A stretch of 64,000 nt of DNA from Corynebacterium sp. Marseille-P4321 (GTDB lineage Bacteria > Actinomycetota > Actinomycetes > Mycobacteriales > Mycobacteriaceae): NCBI RefSeq assembly GCF_903645305.1, contig NZ_CAHJXO010000001.1:682001-746000 (forward strand), given 5' to 3'. The position numbers and the translations under genes are program-made. The notes under the pieces are model-generated. The model was not told the origin of the DNA and did no database searches. It worked only from the letters and a program-made list of their open reading frames with translations. Shown piece after piece: positions 40,474 to 48,683 of this stretch (position 1 is the first letter of the stretch; every line of letters starts with the position of its first letter).

Positions 40474-40518
40474 AAGGAAACCAAGGCTACGTTTGCAAAG
40501 GTCAGCCTTGTTTTCCTT
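40474..40518. promoter_or_regulatory. 15-bp inverted repeat upstream of the VIT transporter
   Basis: AAGGAAACCAAGGCT (40474-40488) and AGCCTTGTTTTCCTT (40504-40518) are inverted copies with one mismatch, 15 bases apart. Parts resemble DtxR-type half sites (AGGTNAGCCT, TTAGGT). It lies 34-78 bases upstream of the VIT start, so a metalloregulator operator is plausible. Confidence 0.5.
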
Positions 40519-40541
40519 AGGTGACCCTCCCTTTCAGGACC

Positions 40542-40589
40542 TATCGAGTTGCGATAATATCGAAATGCGAGAATATCGATAGTCGATAG
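40542..40589 (+). repeat. Three 16-bp iterons upstream of the DUF2975/HTH pair
   Basis: TATCGA starts at 40542, 40558 and 40574, exactly 16 bases apart. The first two units also share TGCGA at the same offset; the third ends in an inverted TCGATA. The block is very AT-rich for this genome and lies 38-86 bases before the DUF2975 start codon. Confidence 0.7.
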
Positions 40590-40627
40590 GGAATCTTTCA
40601 AGGTTGAACTTGAGAAAGGAACGGATC

Positions 40628-41170
40628 ATGACAACCGAAAAAGACCGCACCGTAATCTCGAAGTTGGACGCAGCCGGGATCGCCGTTGTGTTCCTGTGGT
40701 TCCTCCCCGAAATCTTCACGATGCTCTCACGGGGCATCGTGATCACGCGCTTGTCTCCCGCGGTCGAGGGCGACATCGTCTTCGCGGACATTCCTCAGGG
40801 GGCGCAGTGGCTCTACGCTATCGGCCTCGGCGGCAAGTACGTGTGCTTGCTCCTCGCAACGCTGTTGCTTAGCCGCGCGCTTACAGACATGTCCCGCGGT
40901 GCCGTGTTCACCGAACTCAACGCGAAACGTCTCACCGTTAGCGCCTGCGCAGTCTTCGCGTTTGTGATCTTCCGCCTCGCCTTCGAGGGATTGGGTAACA
41001 ACATGGTCGCGTCCGAGCTCGGTATCGACGGCTGGTGGGACATCGTTGGCGCTGGCACGCCCCTTTCGGAGTTCGCTCCGGCGATGCTCTTCGCCATCTC
41101 CGTCAGCGCGTTCGCCACTATTCTGCGCCGCGGCGCGAAGCTCGAGGAGGATGTCGATGGCCTCGTCTGA
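40628..41170 (+). CDS. DUF2975 membrane protein, 180 aa
   Basis: Four hydrophobic helices (GIAVVFLWFLPEIFTML, WLYAIGLGGKYVCLLLATLLL, LTVSACAVFAFVIFRLAFEGL, FAPAMLFAISVSAFATIL) with the DUF2975 hallmark of a conserved RGAVFTELNAKRL loop between helices 2 and 3 and FAPAMLF before helix 4. The family is usually encoded next to a small Cro/C1-type regulator, as here, in pairs like Bacillus YoaS/YozG. The regulator probably controls the pair. AAAGGA lies 7 bases before the ATG. The stop overlaps the HTH gene by 14 bases. Confidence 0.85.
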   Translation: MTTEKDRTVISKLDAAGIAVVFLWFLPEIFTMLSRGIVITRLSPAVEGDIVFADIPQGAQWLYAIGLGGKYVCLLLATLLLSRALTDMSRGAVFTELNAKRLTVSACAVFAFVIFRLAFEGLGNNMVASELGIDGWWDIVGAGTPLSEFAPAMLFAISVSAFATILRRGAKLEEDVDGLV

Positions 41171-41381
41171 TTCTGAACCTCAGGTTGTATGCCACCTCGA
41201 CCGGCTGATGGCGCAACGCGGCATCACCGGCGCCGCCCTCGCGCAGGAGGTTGGCATTACGCCCGTGAATCTATCGGTGCTGAAAAACAACCGCGCAAAA
41301 GCAGTGCGTTTTTCCACCCTCGCCGCGATCTGCCAGGCACTCGACTGCCAGCCCGGTGACGTGTTCTCAGTCGAGCACTAG
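41157..41381 (+). CDS. Small XRE/Cro-family HTH regulator, 74 aa
   Basis: The protein is nearly only a helix-turn-helix: HLDRLMAQRGITGAALAQEVGITPVNLSVLKNNRAKAVRF spans helices 1-4 and STLAAICQALDCQPGDVFS the rest of the YozG-type fold. It should bind DNA as a dimer, probably the 16-bp iterons upstream of its operon. GGAGG lies 6 bases before the ATG at 41157; an ATG at 41151 has no spacing to it. Its stop shares CTAG with the convergent TDT gene. Confidence 0.88.
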   Translation: MASSDSEPQVVCHLDRLMAQRGITGAALAQEVGITPVNLSVLKNNRAKAVRFSTLAAICQALDCQPGDVFSVEH

Positions 41382-42319
41382 CTTATCGACGTTTCCTTGC
41401 GCCCCTCTATGACCCAACCCACGAACCGGCCCGAGCACAGTGCCCAGTGGATGATAAGGAGCACAGGGATGGTCAAGGCAACGAAATCAAGCCACTCCGA
41501 GCCGTTGACCAACGCGACTTGGTGGCCACCCATGCTGATCGTGCCGGGTGGGAACGTGCACGCCCACCAGGCGGGGGAGTAGTCCACCCACTTTGCAACG
41601 TTGGGGTAGAAGGTGAACATCGCGAAGATGGCGAGCGGGATCGCGATGACTAGAGCGGTGAGCCCGTAGTAGACGGAGTAGGCGCTGGGATAGAGCACCT
41701 GAAGGGCGGTGGTGGACTGGCCAACCACGCCTAACGGCACCCATGCGGTCGCTGATTTCGCGCCACTCAAATCACCCCGCCCCCGCCACGTTGCCCAGTA
41801 CACGTAGATGAACACTGGCACGGCGGTAAGCAGCGACATCGCAAAGAGTGCGGTGCCCAGCACGAGGTACAGCTGGCCGTACTCGCGGGCGCACCATCCG
41901 GCTACTGATGCCGAAATCATCGGCCCGACCAGTGGCAGCCCCCACGTGAACTTCGGATCCCCTTGGAAGCGAGTCAGCTGGATCGCCCAGGTCACCACAG
42001 TCGCGGGCCCGCCAACCCAAAACGCGACGAGGCGGAACATCCCATTGTCTGTCAGCCCCGATAGTGCCGCGCCCAGTGCGAGGATGCCGATGAAGAACAT
42101 CGACCACTCAGCCATTGTCGCCTGCTCGAAACTAGGGTGCCGGTGGCGCAGAAAACCTGTGACCAGCACAGCGAAGATGACGCAGGCGATGGCGACGAAG
42201 ATGCCCGAGGCGAACATCATGTCTTCTTCCACCAGCAATCTGGCGACGATGGAGGTACCCATGAGGCTTCCGCCCCACGCAGGGCCGGGCGGGGGCAACT
42301 CGCGGTATTTGTCGGTCAC
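41378..42319 (-). CDS. TDT (SLAC1/TehA) family transporter from an internal leaderless start, 313 aa
   Basis: The protein begins VTDKYRELPPPGPAWGGSLMGTSIVARLL, a usual TDT N-terminus, and has ten hydrophobic helices with conserved FWVGGPATV, FTWGLPLVGPMISA and FTFYPNVAKWVDYSPAWWACTFP. The TDT family includes tellurite-resistance TehA, malate and sulfite exporters and plant SLAC1; substrate here is unknown. TACGAT (42332-42327 on the - strand) lies 7 bases before the GTG at 42319, so this part can be made alone even though the upstream frame is open. Confidence 0.82.
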   Translation of the reverse strand: MTDKYRELPPPGPAWGGSLMGTSIVARLLVEEDMMFASGIFVAIACVIFAVLVTGFLRHRHPSFEQATMAEWSMFFIGILALGAALSGLTDNGMFRLVAFWVGGPATVVTWAIQLTRFQGDPKFTWGLPLVGPMISASVAGWCAREYGQLYLVLGTALFAMSLLTAVPVFIYVYWATWRGRGDLSGAKSATAWVPLGVVGQSTTALQVLYPSAYSVYYGLTALVIAIPLAIFAMFTFYPNVAKWVDYSPAWWACTFPPGTISMGGHQVALVNGSEWLDFVALTIPVLLIIHWALCSGRFVGWVIEGRKETSIS

Positions 42320-43303
42320 CCGGCTTATCGTAATCCCTATGGGCGCCTGAGTGATGGGCGGCTTACCACAGTCCAGTCTGCGCAGGCGTTCGCACGGGGA
42401 CCCTGACAGGCGCGTGCGACGCCTGAGCACTACGAACACAGCGACGGTGGTGGCCAAGGTCATCACCACCGACACCGCCAGGTCCTTGGAGGAAGCGGTT
42501 GCAAGGTCCACCCCGTCTACTCCAAACGCATCCGGGGCGTAGGCGAACGTGTTGCCCACAGCGTGAATCGCCGCAGCCGCCTCGATTCCGCCGGTGACGT
42601 GAGTCAGGAATGACGCGCAGACCGCGAAGACGGTCACGCTCACCATGCCTTGCCAGCCGTAGTGGTGGCCGGAAAGGAAGAACAGTAGCGGTAAAAGGTA
42701 AGCGACCCAGGCCGAGGAAAACCACTGGCCCGATATCTGCACCAGCGAACCCCGGAAGAAAAGTTCCTCAGACAATGATTGCAGCGGAGCTAACGCCACA
42801 ATCACCGCGAGAGCCGCAACGTTGAGAGGTTCGAAAGTGGCCTTCTCCCAATCCGAAAGTGCAATGGCGTAAATGCCCTCTGCGCCAAGAAAGAGCAGTG
42901 CGGGCACGAGCGCGATCAGGAAGTAACCCCACCGGAACCGCAGTTCCACGGACCACAATGCTCTCGGGTCGCGGCCGGTAATGCGCGCGGCAAGAAACCC
43001 CGCAGGCAGCGCCGCCACCCACCCGATAAAGGTGACGACTGCGAGGTAGGGGTGGTTCGCAAACTCGAACGGCTCGAACGCACTCGGCGATGGGTGGACG
43101 ACTTTCTCCAGAAGAAAGAACGCTCCCGTAGCCGCACCGGTGAGCGTCACCAGCAATACGAGTGCAAGAAGCAGTTCGAGAAGGGGGCGCCACCATCGGG
43201 GCCGTGCCGGGGTCGCTCCTCCCGCGCACTCAACATTCGAAGTTGGCAGGCGGTGCCAGCGACCTAAAAGATGATAGGGGTGTGCTCTGCTTTTCCGCTC
43301 CAC
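41378..43303 (-). CDS. CPBP intramembrane protease fused in frame to TDT transporter, 641 aa
   Basis: Residues ~30-310 form a CPBP (CAAX/bacteriocin-processing) intramembrane protease with intact motifs: SLSEELFFRG (EExxxR), LFFLSGHHYG and AAIHAVGNTF (HxxxN). The frame then continues without a stop through a basic link (RRRTRLSGSPCERLRRL) into a complete ten-helix TDT transporter. A stop (TAA, 42363-42365) exists one frame away at the junction, so a one-base indel or sequencing error could have joined two genes. The GTG at 43303 is 7 bases after the - strand -10 box TACCAT; the ATG at 43312 is part of that box. Confidence 0.6.
   Translation of the reverse strand: MERKSRAHPYHLLGRWHRLPTSNVECAGGATPARPRWWRPLLELLLALVLLVTLTGAATGAFFLLEKVVHPSPSAFEPFEFANHPYLAVVTFIGWVAALPAGFLAARITGRDPRALWSVELRFRWGYFLIALVPALLFLGAEGIYAIALSDWEKATFEPLNVAALAVIVALAPLQSLSEELFFRGSLVQISGQWFSSAWVAYLLPLLFFLSGHHYGWQGMVSVTVFAVCASFLTHVTGGIEAAAAIHAVGNTFAYAPDAFGVDGVDLATASSKDLAVSVVMTLATTVAVFVVLRRRTRLSGSPCERLRRLDCGKPPITQAPIGITISRVTDKYRELPPPGPAWGGSLMGTSIVARLLVEEDMMFASGIFVAIACVIFAVLVTGFLRHRHPSFEQATMAEWSMFFIGILALGAALSGLTDNGMFRLVAFWVGGPATVVTWAIQLTRFQGDPKFTWGLPLVGPMISASVAGWCAREYGQLYLVLGTALFAMSLLTAVPVFIYVYWATWRGRGDLSGAKSATAWVPLGVVGQSTTALQVLYPSAYSVYYGLTALVIAIPLAIFAMFTFYPNVAKWVDYSPAWWACTFPPGTISMGGHQVALVNGSEWLDFVALTIPVLLIIHWALCSGRFVGWVIEGRKETSIS
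42327..42332 (-). promoter_or_regulatory. -10 box TACGAT inside the CPBP-TDT frame
   Basis: TACGAT on the - strand, 7 bases, GTG at 42319. It suggests separate transcription of the TDT half. Confidence 0.55.
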
Positions 43304-43339
43304 ATCCCCCATGGTAGTGGCGCCAAAAGTGAGCGCGAC

Positions 43340-44776
43340 CTAGCAGTCGTAGTACAGCTCGAACTCGAGCGGTGTCGGCCGCAGGCGCGCCGGAGTGACC
43401 TCGTTGGTGATCTTCAGACGCACGTAAGCCTCGATGAGATCGTCGGTGAACACGTCGCCCTCGGTGAGGAAGTCGTGGTCCTCGCGCAGCGCAGCCAGCG
43501 CAGCCTCAAGCGTGGTCGGTGCCTGCGGAATGTCCTTGGCCTCTTCCGGCGGAAGCTCGTAGAGGTCCTTGTCCACCGGGGCGTGGGGCTCGATGCGGTT
43601 CTTCACACCGTCGATACCAGCCATCATCATCGCCGCGAAACCGAGGTACGGGTTGCCCGACGGGTCCGGGGCGCGGAACTCGATGCGCTTCGCCTTCGGG
43701 TTCGAGCCCGTAATCGGAATGCGCACCGCCGCGGAACGGTTGCGCTGCGAGTATACGAGGTTAATCGGCGCCTCGAAGCCCGGCACCAGGCGGTGGTAGG
43801 AGTTCAGCGTCGGGTTAGTGAACGCGAGCACCGCACCAGCGTGCTCCAGCACACCGCCGATGAACCAGCGGGCGATGTCAGACAGGCCGCCATAGCCGGA
43901 CTCGTCGTAGAACAGCGGCTCACCGTCCTTCCACAGGGACATGTGCGCGTGCATACCGGAGCCGTTGTCGCCCGCGATCGGCTTCGGCATGAACGTTGCC
44001 GTCTTGCCGTACTCGTAGGCCGTGTTCTTCACGATGTACTTGAAATCCTGCATGTCGTCCGCGGCGTGGAGCAGGGAGTTGAAGCGGTAGTTGATTTCCT
44101 GCTGGCCACCGTTGCCCACCTCGCGGTGGAAACGCTCCACCTCAAAGCCGGCGTTGGCGAGGTTGCGCACCATCGCATCACGCACCTCGACCGTCTTGTC
44201 GTGCGGAGGCACCGGGAAGTAGCCGCCCTTCACGCGGTTCTTGTAGCCCAAGTTCGGGCCACCGTCGACGTCCGTCTCGGCGCCGCGATTCCACCAACCC
44301 TCTGCTGCATCGATCTCGTAAAATGCGTGGTCGCCCTCCACCTCGTAGCGCACCGAATCGAACAGGTAGAACTCGGCTTCCGCGCCGAAGAAGCAGGTGT
44401 CCGCGATGCCAGTGGATGCCAGGTACTCCTCAGCCTTCTTTGCAATGTTGCGCGGGTCACGCGAGAACGGCTCGTGGGTAAACGGGTCGTTGACGAAAAA
44501 CTTGATGTTTAGCGTCTTCGTGGAACGGAACGGGTCGAGGCGAGCCGTGGCAAGATCCGGCATGAGCGTCATGTCGGACTCCTCGATCGTGGTGAATCCG
44601 CGGATGGAGGAACCGTCGAAAGCAAGCCCCTGCTCCCACACATCCTCGTTGAACTCGGAGGCGGGGATGGAGAAATGGTGCTCGATACCGGGCAGGTCGG
44701 TGAAGCGAACGTCGACAAACTCCACGCCCTCGTCAGCAATGAACTTCTGGACGTCTTGGATGTTGTCGAAAGACAT
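43340..44776 (-). CDS. glnA: Glutamine synthetase type I (adenylylatable), 478 aa
   Basis: The main ammonia-assimilating enzyme. Active-site blocks are [59 protein letters not shown] and [12 protein letters not shown]. The adenylylation segment [10 protein letters not shown] carries the target Tyr, so it should be the substrate of GlnE encoded at 30398. Start ATG 44776 follows AAGGAG. It is monocistronic by layout: the upstream region diverges from the RDD gene, and the CPBP gene downstream has its own promoter. Confidence 0.97.
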   Translation of the reverse strand: MSFDNIQDVQKFIADEGVEFVDVRFTDLPGIEHHFSIPASEFNEDVWEQGLAFDGSSIRGFTTIEESDMTLMPDLATARLDPFRSTKTLNIKFFVNDPFTHEPFSRDPRNIAKKAEEYLASTGIADTCFFGAEAEFYLFDSVRYEVEGDHAFYEIDAAEGWWNRGAETDVDGGPNLGYKNRVKGGYFPVPPHDKTVEVRDAMVRNLANAGFEVERFHREVGNGGQQEINYRFNSLLHAADDMQDFKYIVKNTAYEYGKTATFMPKPIAGDNGSGMHAHMSLWKDGEPLFYDESGYGGLSDIARWFIGGVLEHAGAVLAFTNPTLNSYHRLVPGFEAPINLVYSQRNRSAAVRIPITGSNPKAKRIEFRAPDPSGNPYLGFAAMMMAGIDGVKNRIEPHAPVDKDLYELPPEEAKDIPQAPTTLEAALAALREDHDFLTEGDVFTDDLIEAYVRLKITNEVTPARLRPTPLEFELYYDC

Positions 44777-44858
44777 GGTGTGCTCCTTGAATTGCGGGCG
44801 ATTGAACGCATCCAAGTTTATAGAAAAGCGCCGTTGCGTATCCCGCCACCCCGCCCAC

Positions 44859-44864
44859 TAAGCT
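44859..44864 (+). promoter_or_regulatory. -10 box TAAGCT for a leaderless ATG start
   Basis: TAAGCT, 8 bases, ATG at 44873 of the RDD gene. Confidence 0.55.
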
Positions 44865-44872
44865 GCTTGAGC

Positions 44873-45343
44873 ATGGCGGATTCTTCACGATGGCAAAACG
44901 GTCCCGAACTGCCCAACCAATTTACGGGGGAGGAGTACATCCCCGAGTACCCGGGCGAGCAGTTCGGCATGCCCGCAGAAGGCCCGGGCTCGCAAGCCTC
45001 TGTGGCCCGGCGCATGGGGGCTGTACTCATCGACTGGATCATCTGCCAGATTGCCGCCGTACTGATCACCATGAACACCGACCAGCTGGGCGACTGGCCC
45101 ACGCTGACCTACCTGCTGTGGCTCATCCTCGGCATTCTGTCCGGCTGGTTGCTCGCACGCACGCCCGGGATGGCCATGCTGGGCATGGGCGTCGCGCGTG
45201 TCGACGCTGAGGTACCTGTTGGCTTTTGGCGTGCAGCCGTGCGCACTATCCTGACCGGGTTCATTCTTCCCGCCGCGATGGTGGACCAAGACGGGCGCGG
45301 CCTGCACGACCGCGCGACCAACACCACGGTGATCCGCGGTTAA
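44873..45343 (+). CDS. RDD family membrane protein, 156 aa
   Basis: A hydrophilic N-terminus (~45 aa) precedes the RDD domain: ARRMGAVLIDWIICQIAAVLI (R-x-A-x-L-I-D), a second helix LTYLLWLILGILSGWLL, then MLGMGVARVDAEVPVGFWRAAVRTIL and a final GRGLHDRATNTTVI (HDR motif). The function of RDD proteins is unclear; some act in ion transport. In mycobacteria the orthologue also sits beside glnA and the DUF4191 gene. Its stop and the stop of the convergent exporter are separated by one base. Confidence 0.92.
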   Translation: MADSSRWQNGPELPNQFTGEEYIPEYPGEQFGMPAEGPGSQASVARRMGAVLIDWIICQIAAVLITMNTDQLGDWPTLTYLLWLILGILSGWLLARTPGMAMLGMGVARVDAEVPVGFWRAAVRTILTGFILPAAMVDQDGRGLHDRATNTTVIRG

Positions 45344-45344
45344 A

Positions 45345-46658
45345 TTACTGGTTGATGGGGCGCACCGAACCGTCGAGTTCCTTGCCGAAATCGATGTAGC
45401 GCGAAAACGTCCATGTTTTGTCCGTCATCATGCGCGCCACCGTCAGGCCCGCGGCGATGAACAGCACAACCAAGGTGACCTCTGTGAACCGGGTGATCGC
45501 ATCCTGGATGTCGCCGACCGCGAAGTTGTGCACGCCCGCGTAGATGGTGGTGCCGGGGATCATCACCACCGACGCTGGAATGGTGATGGTCACGCGAGGC
45601 ACGTTTTGTATCCGGCCGGCCAAAGCCCCGATGACTCCAATGAGCAGTGCCGCGAGGAACGCGGCGAGATAAGGACGCACGTCCAGCGCCAGCAGCGCGA
45701 GACGCACGAGGTTTGCCACCATCCCAAGGGCAGCCGCCATAAGCGCCATCCGGCGCGAGGAGTTGAACAGCAGCGCGAAGCACCCGACCGCGACAAAGCT
45801 TGATACCGCTCCAGAGATAAAGAACTCCGCGTCGTACACCTGGGCCCGCGCCGGTGCTTCGGGCGTGCCCGAGAGCATCGCCACCACCGACACCACCAGC
45901 ATGATCACCGTGATCACCTCCAGCGCGAAGAAGAGCCGGGGGATGCCGGCGGTGAAATCGAAGCGCGAGAGATCCACAAACGACGAAAACAGTGGGAAAC
46001 CCGGGATGAGGAAGAGCACCGAGGCGATGAAACCGGGGGAGATGTCGCCTGGGGTGGGAAGCACGTACGCGAGGATCAAATACAGCGACGAGGCCACCCA
46101 GGCCGCCACCGCCGTTACCCCGAGCAAGTTTAAGTGCGTGTGGTGCAGTTTCACCCGCACCCACTGCCCGGCGGCGGAGCAGAGAAACACCAGCGCAGCT
46201 GTAGCCAGCCCAAAGCGATTCAGCACCGCGAAGCCTGCGCACGCCAGCCCCGCAGCAATGCACGCGAGCCACAGCGGCCAACGCGGGGTAGGGATACCCT
46301 CAATCTCTTCAAGCACCGCGTTGACCTCATCCGCGGTGCGGTAATCCTGCAGCAGCGAATGCGCCGTAGATTCCAGCGCCTCGATACGCGACGCGTTCAC
46401 ACCCGGAACCGGTACGTCCGCGACCACAGTGCGAAACTCCTCGCCCTTGTGAAACGTCGCGCTGATGGTGTTGAACCCCACCAGCACATCCGCGTTGTCG
46501 AAGCCCAAGGAACGCGCACACCGCTTCACGCACCGGATTACCCGGTAACCCGACGCGCCTGCGGTGAGCAGCATCATGCCGAAGCGAAGGCACGTGTTCG
46601 CCTCTGCAGCCATTTCCGCATGACCGTGTGAACGGGAGGGGGAGAAAGAATCTGCCAC
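45345..46658 (-). CDS. ThrE-type threonine/serine exporter, 437 aa
   Basis: It has the ThrE layout: an N-terminal cytoplasmic hydrolase-like domain (residues ~10-140, with LLTAGASGYRVIRCVKRCA and ADVLVGFNTISATF), then about ten helices in two blocks. In C. glutamicum ThrE exports threonine and serine by proton motive force. This could be ThrE or a paralogue; ThrE there is ~489 aa, so this copy is shorter. The GTG start lies 6 bases after TACACT. A strong terminator separates it from DUF4191 downstream on the same strand's upstream side. Confidence 0.85.
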   Translation of the reverse strand: MADSFSPSRSHGHAEMAAEANTCLRFGMMLLTAGASGYRVIRCVKRCARSLGFDNADVLVGFNTISATFHKGEEFRTVVADVPVPGVNASRIEALESTAHSLLQDYRTADEVNAVLEEIEGIPTPRWPLWLACIAAGLACAGFAVLNRFGLATAALVFLCSAAGQWVRVKLHHTHLNLLGVTAVAAWVASSLYLILAYVLPTPGDISPGFIASVLFLIPGFPLFSSFVDLSRFDFTAGIPRLFFALEVITVIMLVVSVVAMLSGTPEAPARAQVYDAEFFISGAVSSFVAVGCFALLFNSSRRMALMAAALGMVANLVRLALLALDVRPYLAAFLAALLIGVIGALAGRIQNVPRVTITIPASVVMIPGTTIYAGVHNFAVGDIQDAITRFTEVTLVVLFIAAGLTVARMMTDKTWTFSRYIDFGKELDGSVRPINQ

Positions 46659-46664
46659 GCCGGT

Positions 46665-46670
46665 AGTGTA
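46665..46670 (-). promoter_or_regulatory. -10 box TACACT for a leaderless GTG start
   Basis: On the - strand TACACT is followed by 6 bases and the GTG at 46658 of the exporter gene. Confidence 0.55.
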
Positions 46671-46685
46671 AACAGGGCACGAAAA

Positions 46686-46717
46686 AACCGCAGCGCAAGC
46701 GGTGTTGCGGTGCGGTT
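46686..46717 (-). terminator. Intrinsic terminator after DUF4191
   Basis: AACCGCAGCGC (46686-46696) pairs with GCGGTGCGGTT (46707-46717) with one mismatch, and six T follow on the - strand. It ends the DUF4191 transcript before the exporter promoter. Confidence 0.8.
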
Positions 46718-46740
46718 TGGTCGCGGCAGCCGTCGTAAAG

Positions 46741-47538
46741 CTACTTGCCCCCTTGGCGCTGCTGCATGCGGCGCATCTTGCGGTTCATGCCCGACATGTT
46801 CTGCGCCTGCTTCGGCATCGGACCACCCGGCAGACCCGGCATGTTGCCGTGCTTCGAGCGGGAATCCATCGCCTCCAGCTTCGCGTTGAGGGAGTACACC
46901 TCGTTCTTCTGGTAATTCTTCGGCAGCTTCAGCAGGTGCTTCTGCAAATCGCGGGTACGCACCTGGCCCTCGCCCTCGCCGGCGTACACCTCAAAAATCG
47001 GCACGCCAGCCAGCAGGCGGTCAACGCGCTTGTGCTCCTTGGCCATGAGCGTCTTCAGCCGGTTCGGATTACCCTCGCCCACCAGGACAACACCGGGGTT
47101 GCCCACCACCCGGTGCACCGTGTCCATGTGCGTGTTCGCTTGCACACCAGGGGTGGTCAGCCACACGATGCCCATGGTGTTCTTCATGTTCTCCAGGGTC
47201 CAACCCGCGGCGCCAGGGGTGTCGCCCACCTCGTCGTACATCGACTTCTCCAGACGGCGGGAGAAGGTGAACATAGCCAGCACCGCACCGGCGATGAGAC
47301 CGAGCACCAGCATCCACCATTGGCCGCCCCACAGCCGGCCGATGAGGAAGAACAGAAGGCCCATGCCCAAAAAGCACGCGAGCATGATGGGGATGAGCTG
47401 CTTGTCGCGCTTGCGCTGGATGTTAAACGCCTGCTTGATTTGCCCGCGCGTCTGCTTGCCCTGCGCACGCTTCGCCGCGCGTTTTTCCTGTTTCGCCGCC
47501 TTTTGGGCGGCCTTGTCCGCTGCCTTGTCCTGTGCCAT
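46741..47538 (-). CDS. DUF4191 family membrane protein, 265 aa
   Basis: A very basic, Ala/Lys-rich N-terminus (DKAADKAAQKAAKQEKRAAK) and two adjacent helices (LIPIMLACFLGMGLLFFLIGRLWGG and MLVLGLIAGAVLAMF) precede a cytoplasmic domain containing GVVLVGEGNPNRLKTLMAKE and a basic C-terminal tail ending MRRMQQRQGGK. The family is actinobacterial, always near lipA/lipB, and of unknown role; a link to lipoylated complexes is only inference. Start ATG 47538 lies 7 bases after a -10 box; a longer frame upstream lacks support. Confidence 0.9.
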   Translation of the reverse strand: MAQDKAADKAAQKAAKQEKRAAKRAQGKQTRGQIKQAFNIQRKRDKQLIPIMLACFLGMGLLFFLIGRLWGGQWWMLVLGLIAGAVLAMFTFSRRLEKSMYDEVGDTPGAAGWTLENMKNTMGIVWLTTPGVQANTHMDTVHRVVGNPGVVLVGEGNPNRLKTLMAKEHKRVDRLLAGVPIFEVYAGEGEGQVRTRDLQKHLLKLPKNYQKNEVYSLNAKLEAMDSRSKHGNMPGLPGGPMPKQAQNMSGMNRKMRRMQQRQGGK

Positions 47539-47545
47539 GCCACAT

Positions 47546-47551
47546 ACCGTA
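47546..47551 (-). promoter_or_regulatory. -10 box TACGGT for leaderless DUF4191
   Basis: On the - strand TACGGT, 7 bases, ATG at 47538. Confidence 0.55.
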
Positions 47552-47578
47552 ATGCACCCGGGGAAAGGCACCAAAGCT

Positions 47579-47624
47579 CACCCGGGCGCGCGCCCTGCCG
47601 AAACAGCGGGCGCGCCCCCGGGTG
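47579..47624 (-). terminator. Strong GC-rich hairpin after lipA
   Basis: A 17-base arm at 47579-47595 pairs with 47608-47624 with two mismatches around a 12-base loop. It follows the lipA stop on the - strand. The trailing T tract is weak (AGCTTT), so termination may depend on the stem alone. Confidence 0.65.
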
Positions 47625-47634
47625 CAAAGGAAAG

Positions 47635-48678
47635 CTACCGGGTGGTCACCGGGTGGTCGGCGGATGCACCGTACTTCTGCAGCAGGGTCGAAGCCTCCTG
47701 ATCGGTGGCGCCCTGCGAGGTCTCAGCCAGGTGTTTTAGGTTCTCCGGCAGCTCGCGGCCGCGGGCCTGCATCGCCTCGACGTACAGCTTGCCCGCACGG
47801 TAGGACGAACGCACCAGCGGGCCGGACATCACGGCGCCGAAGCCCATCTCGTACGCGGCGTCGCGGTACTCGATGAACTCCTCCGGCTTCACCCAGCGAT
47901 CGATCGGGTGGTAGGTGGGGCCGGGGCGCAGGTACTGGGTAATGGTGATGATGTCGGTGCCAGCATCCACGAGGTCGTTGAGTGCCTCGAGTACTTCCTC
48001 GCGCGTCTCGCCCATGCCGAGAATGAGGTTCGACTTGGTGATCAGCCCGAAATCGCGCGCCTGGCGAATGACATCCAGCGAACGGTCGTAGCGGAACGCC
48101 GGGCGGATGCGCTTGAAAATGCGCGGGACCGTCTCCACGTTGTGCGCGAAGACCTCCGGCTGCGCCTCGAAGACCGTCTGGAGCAGTTCCGGGTTGCCGG
48201 AGAAATCCGGGGTGAGGTTCTCCACGCCGGTGTGCGGGTTGAGCTCGTGGATCTTGCGCACGACCTCGGCGTAGAGCCATGCACCTTCGTCCTCCAGGTC
48301 ATCGCGGGTCACGCCCGTGATGGTGGAGTAGTTCAGGTTGAGGTTCTTTACCTCTTCAGCCACTCGGCGCGGCTCGTCGCGGTCGAGCGGGTCGGGGCGG
48401 CCCGAGGCGATATCGCAAAAGTCGCAGCGGCGCGAGCAGCGCGAGCCGCCGATGAGGAAGGTCGCCTCACGCGACTCCCAGCATTCGTGGATGTTTGGGC
48501 AGCCAGCCTCCTGGCACACGGTGTGCAGGCCCGCGCCTTTGACCTTTTGCTTCATGTCCTCGTACTCGGGACCGGTTTTGACGGAGTTGCGGATCCACCG
48601 CGGCTTCGTCTCGATCGGGGTTTGCGCGTTACGCGCCTCCACTCGGAGCAGTTTGCGGCCTTCTGGTGCTACAGTCAC
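47635..48678 (-). CDS. lipA: Lipoyl synthase, 347 aa
   Basis: A radical-SAM enzyme that inserts two sulfurs into octanoyl groups on lipoyl domains. The auxiliary cluster motif [13 protein letters not shown] (C-x4-C-x5-C) and the radical-SAM motif CSRRCDFC (C-x3-C-x2-C) are intact, followed by [13 protein letters not shown] and GMGETREEV. Clients in this window are GcvH and the three lipoyl domains of AceF. The GTG start follows GGAGG; the gene lies 5 bases downstream of lipB and is probably co-transcribed with it. Confidence 0.97.
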   Translation of the reverse strand: MTVAPEGRKLLRVEARNAQTPIETKPRWIRNSVKTGPEYEDMKQKVKGAGLHTVCQEAGCPNIHECWESREATFLIGGSRCSRRCDFCDIASGRPDPLDRDEPRRVAEEVKNLNLNYSTITGVTRDDLEDEGAWLYAEVVRKIHELNPHTGVENLTPDFSGNPELLQTVFEAQPEVFAHNVETVPRIFKRIRPAFRYDRSLDVIRQARDFGLITKSNLILGMGETREEVLEALNDLVDAGTDIITITQYLRPGPTYHPIDRWVKPEEFIEYRDAAYEMGFGAVMSGPLVRSSYRAGKLYVEAMQARGRELPENLKHLAETSQGATDQEASTLLQKYGASADHPVTTR

Positions 48679-48683
48679 GCCTC

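Noticed and set aside
44777..44872. AmtR box upstream of glnA
   Set aside because: TTTTCTATAAACTTGGATG has a CTAT half but the second half (ATAG at the right spacing) is missing, so I do not call it.
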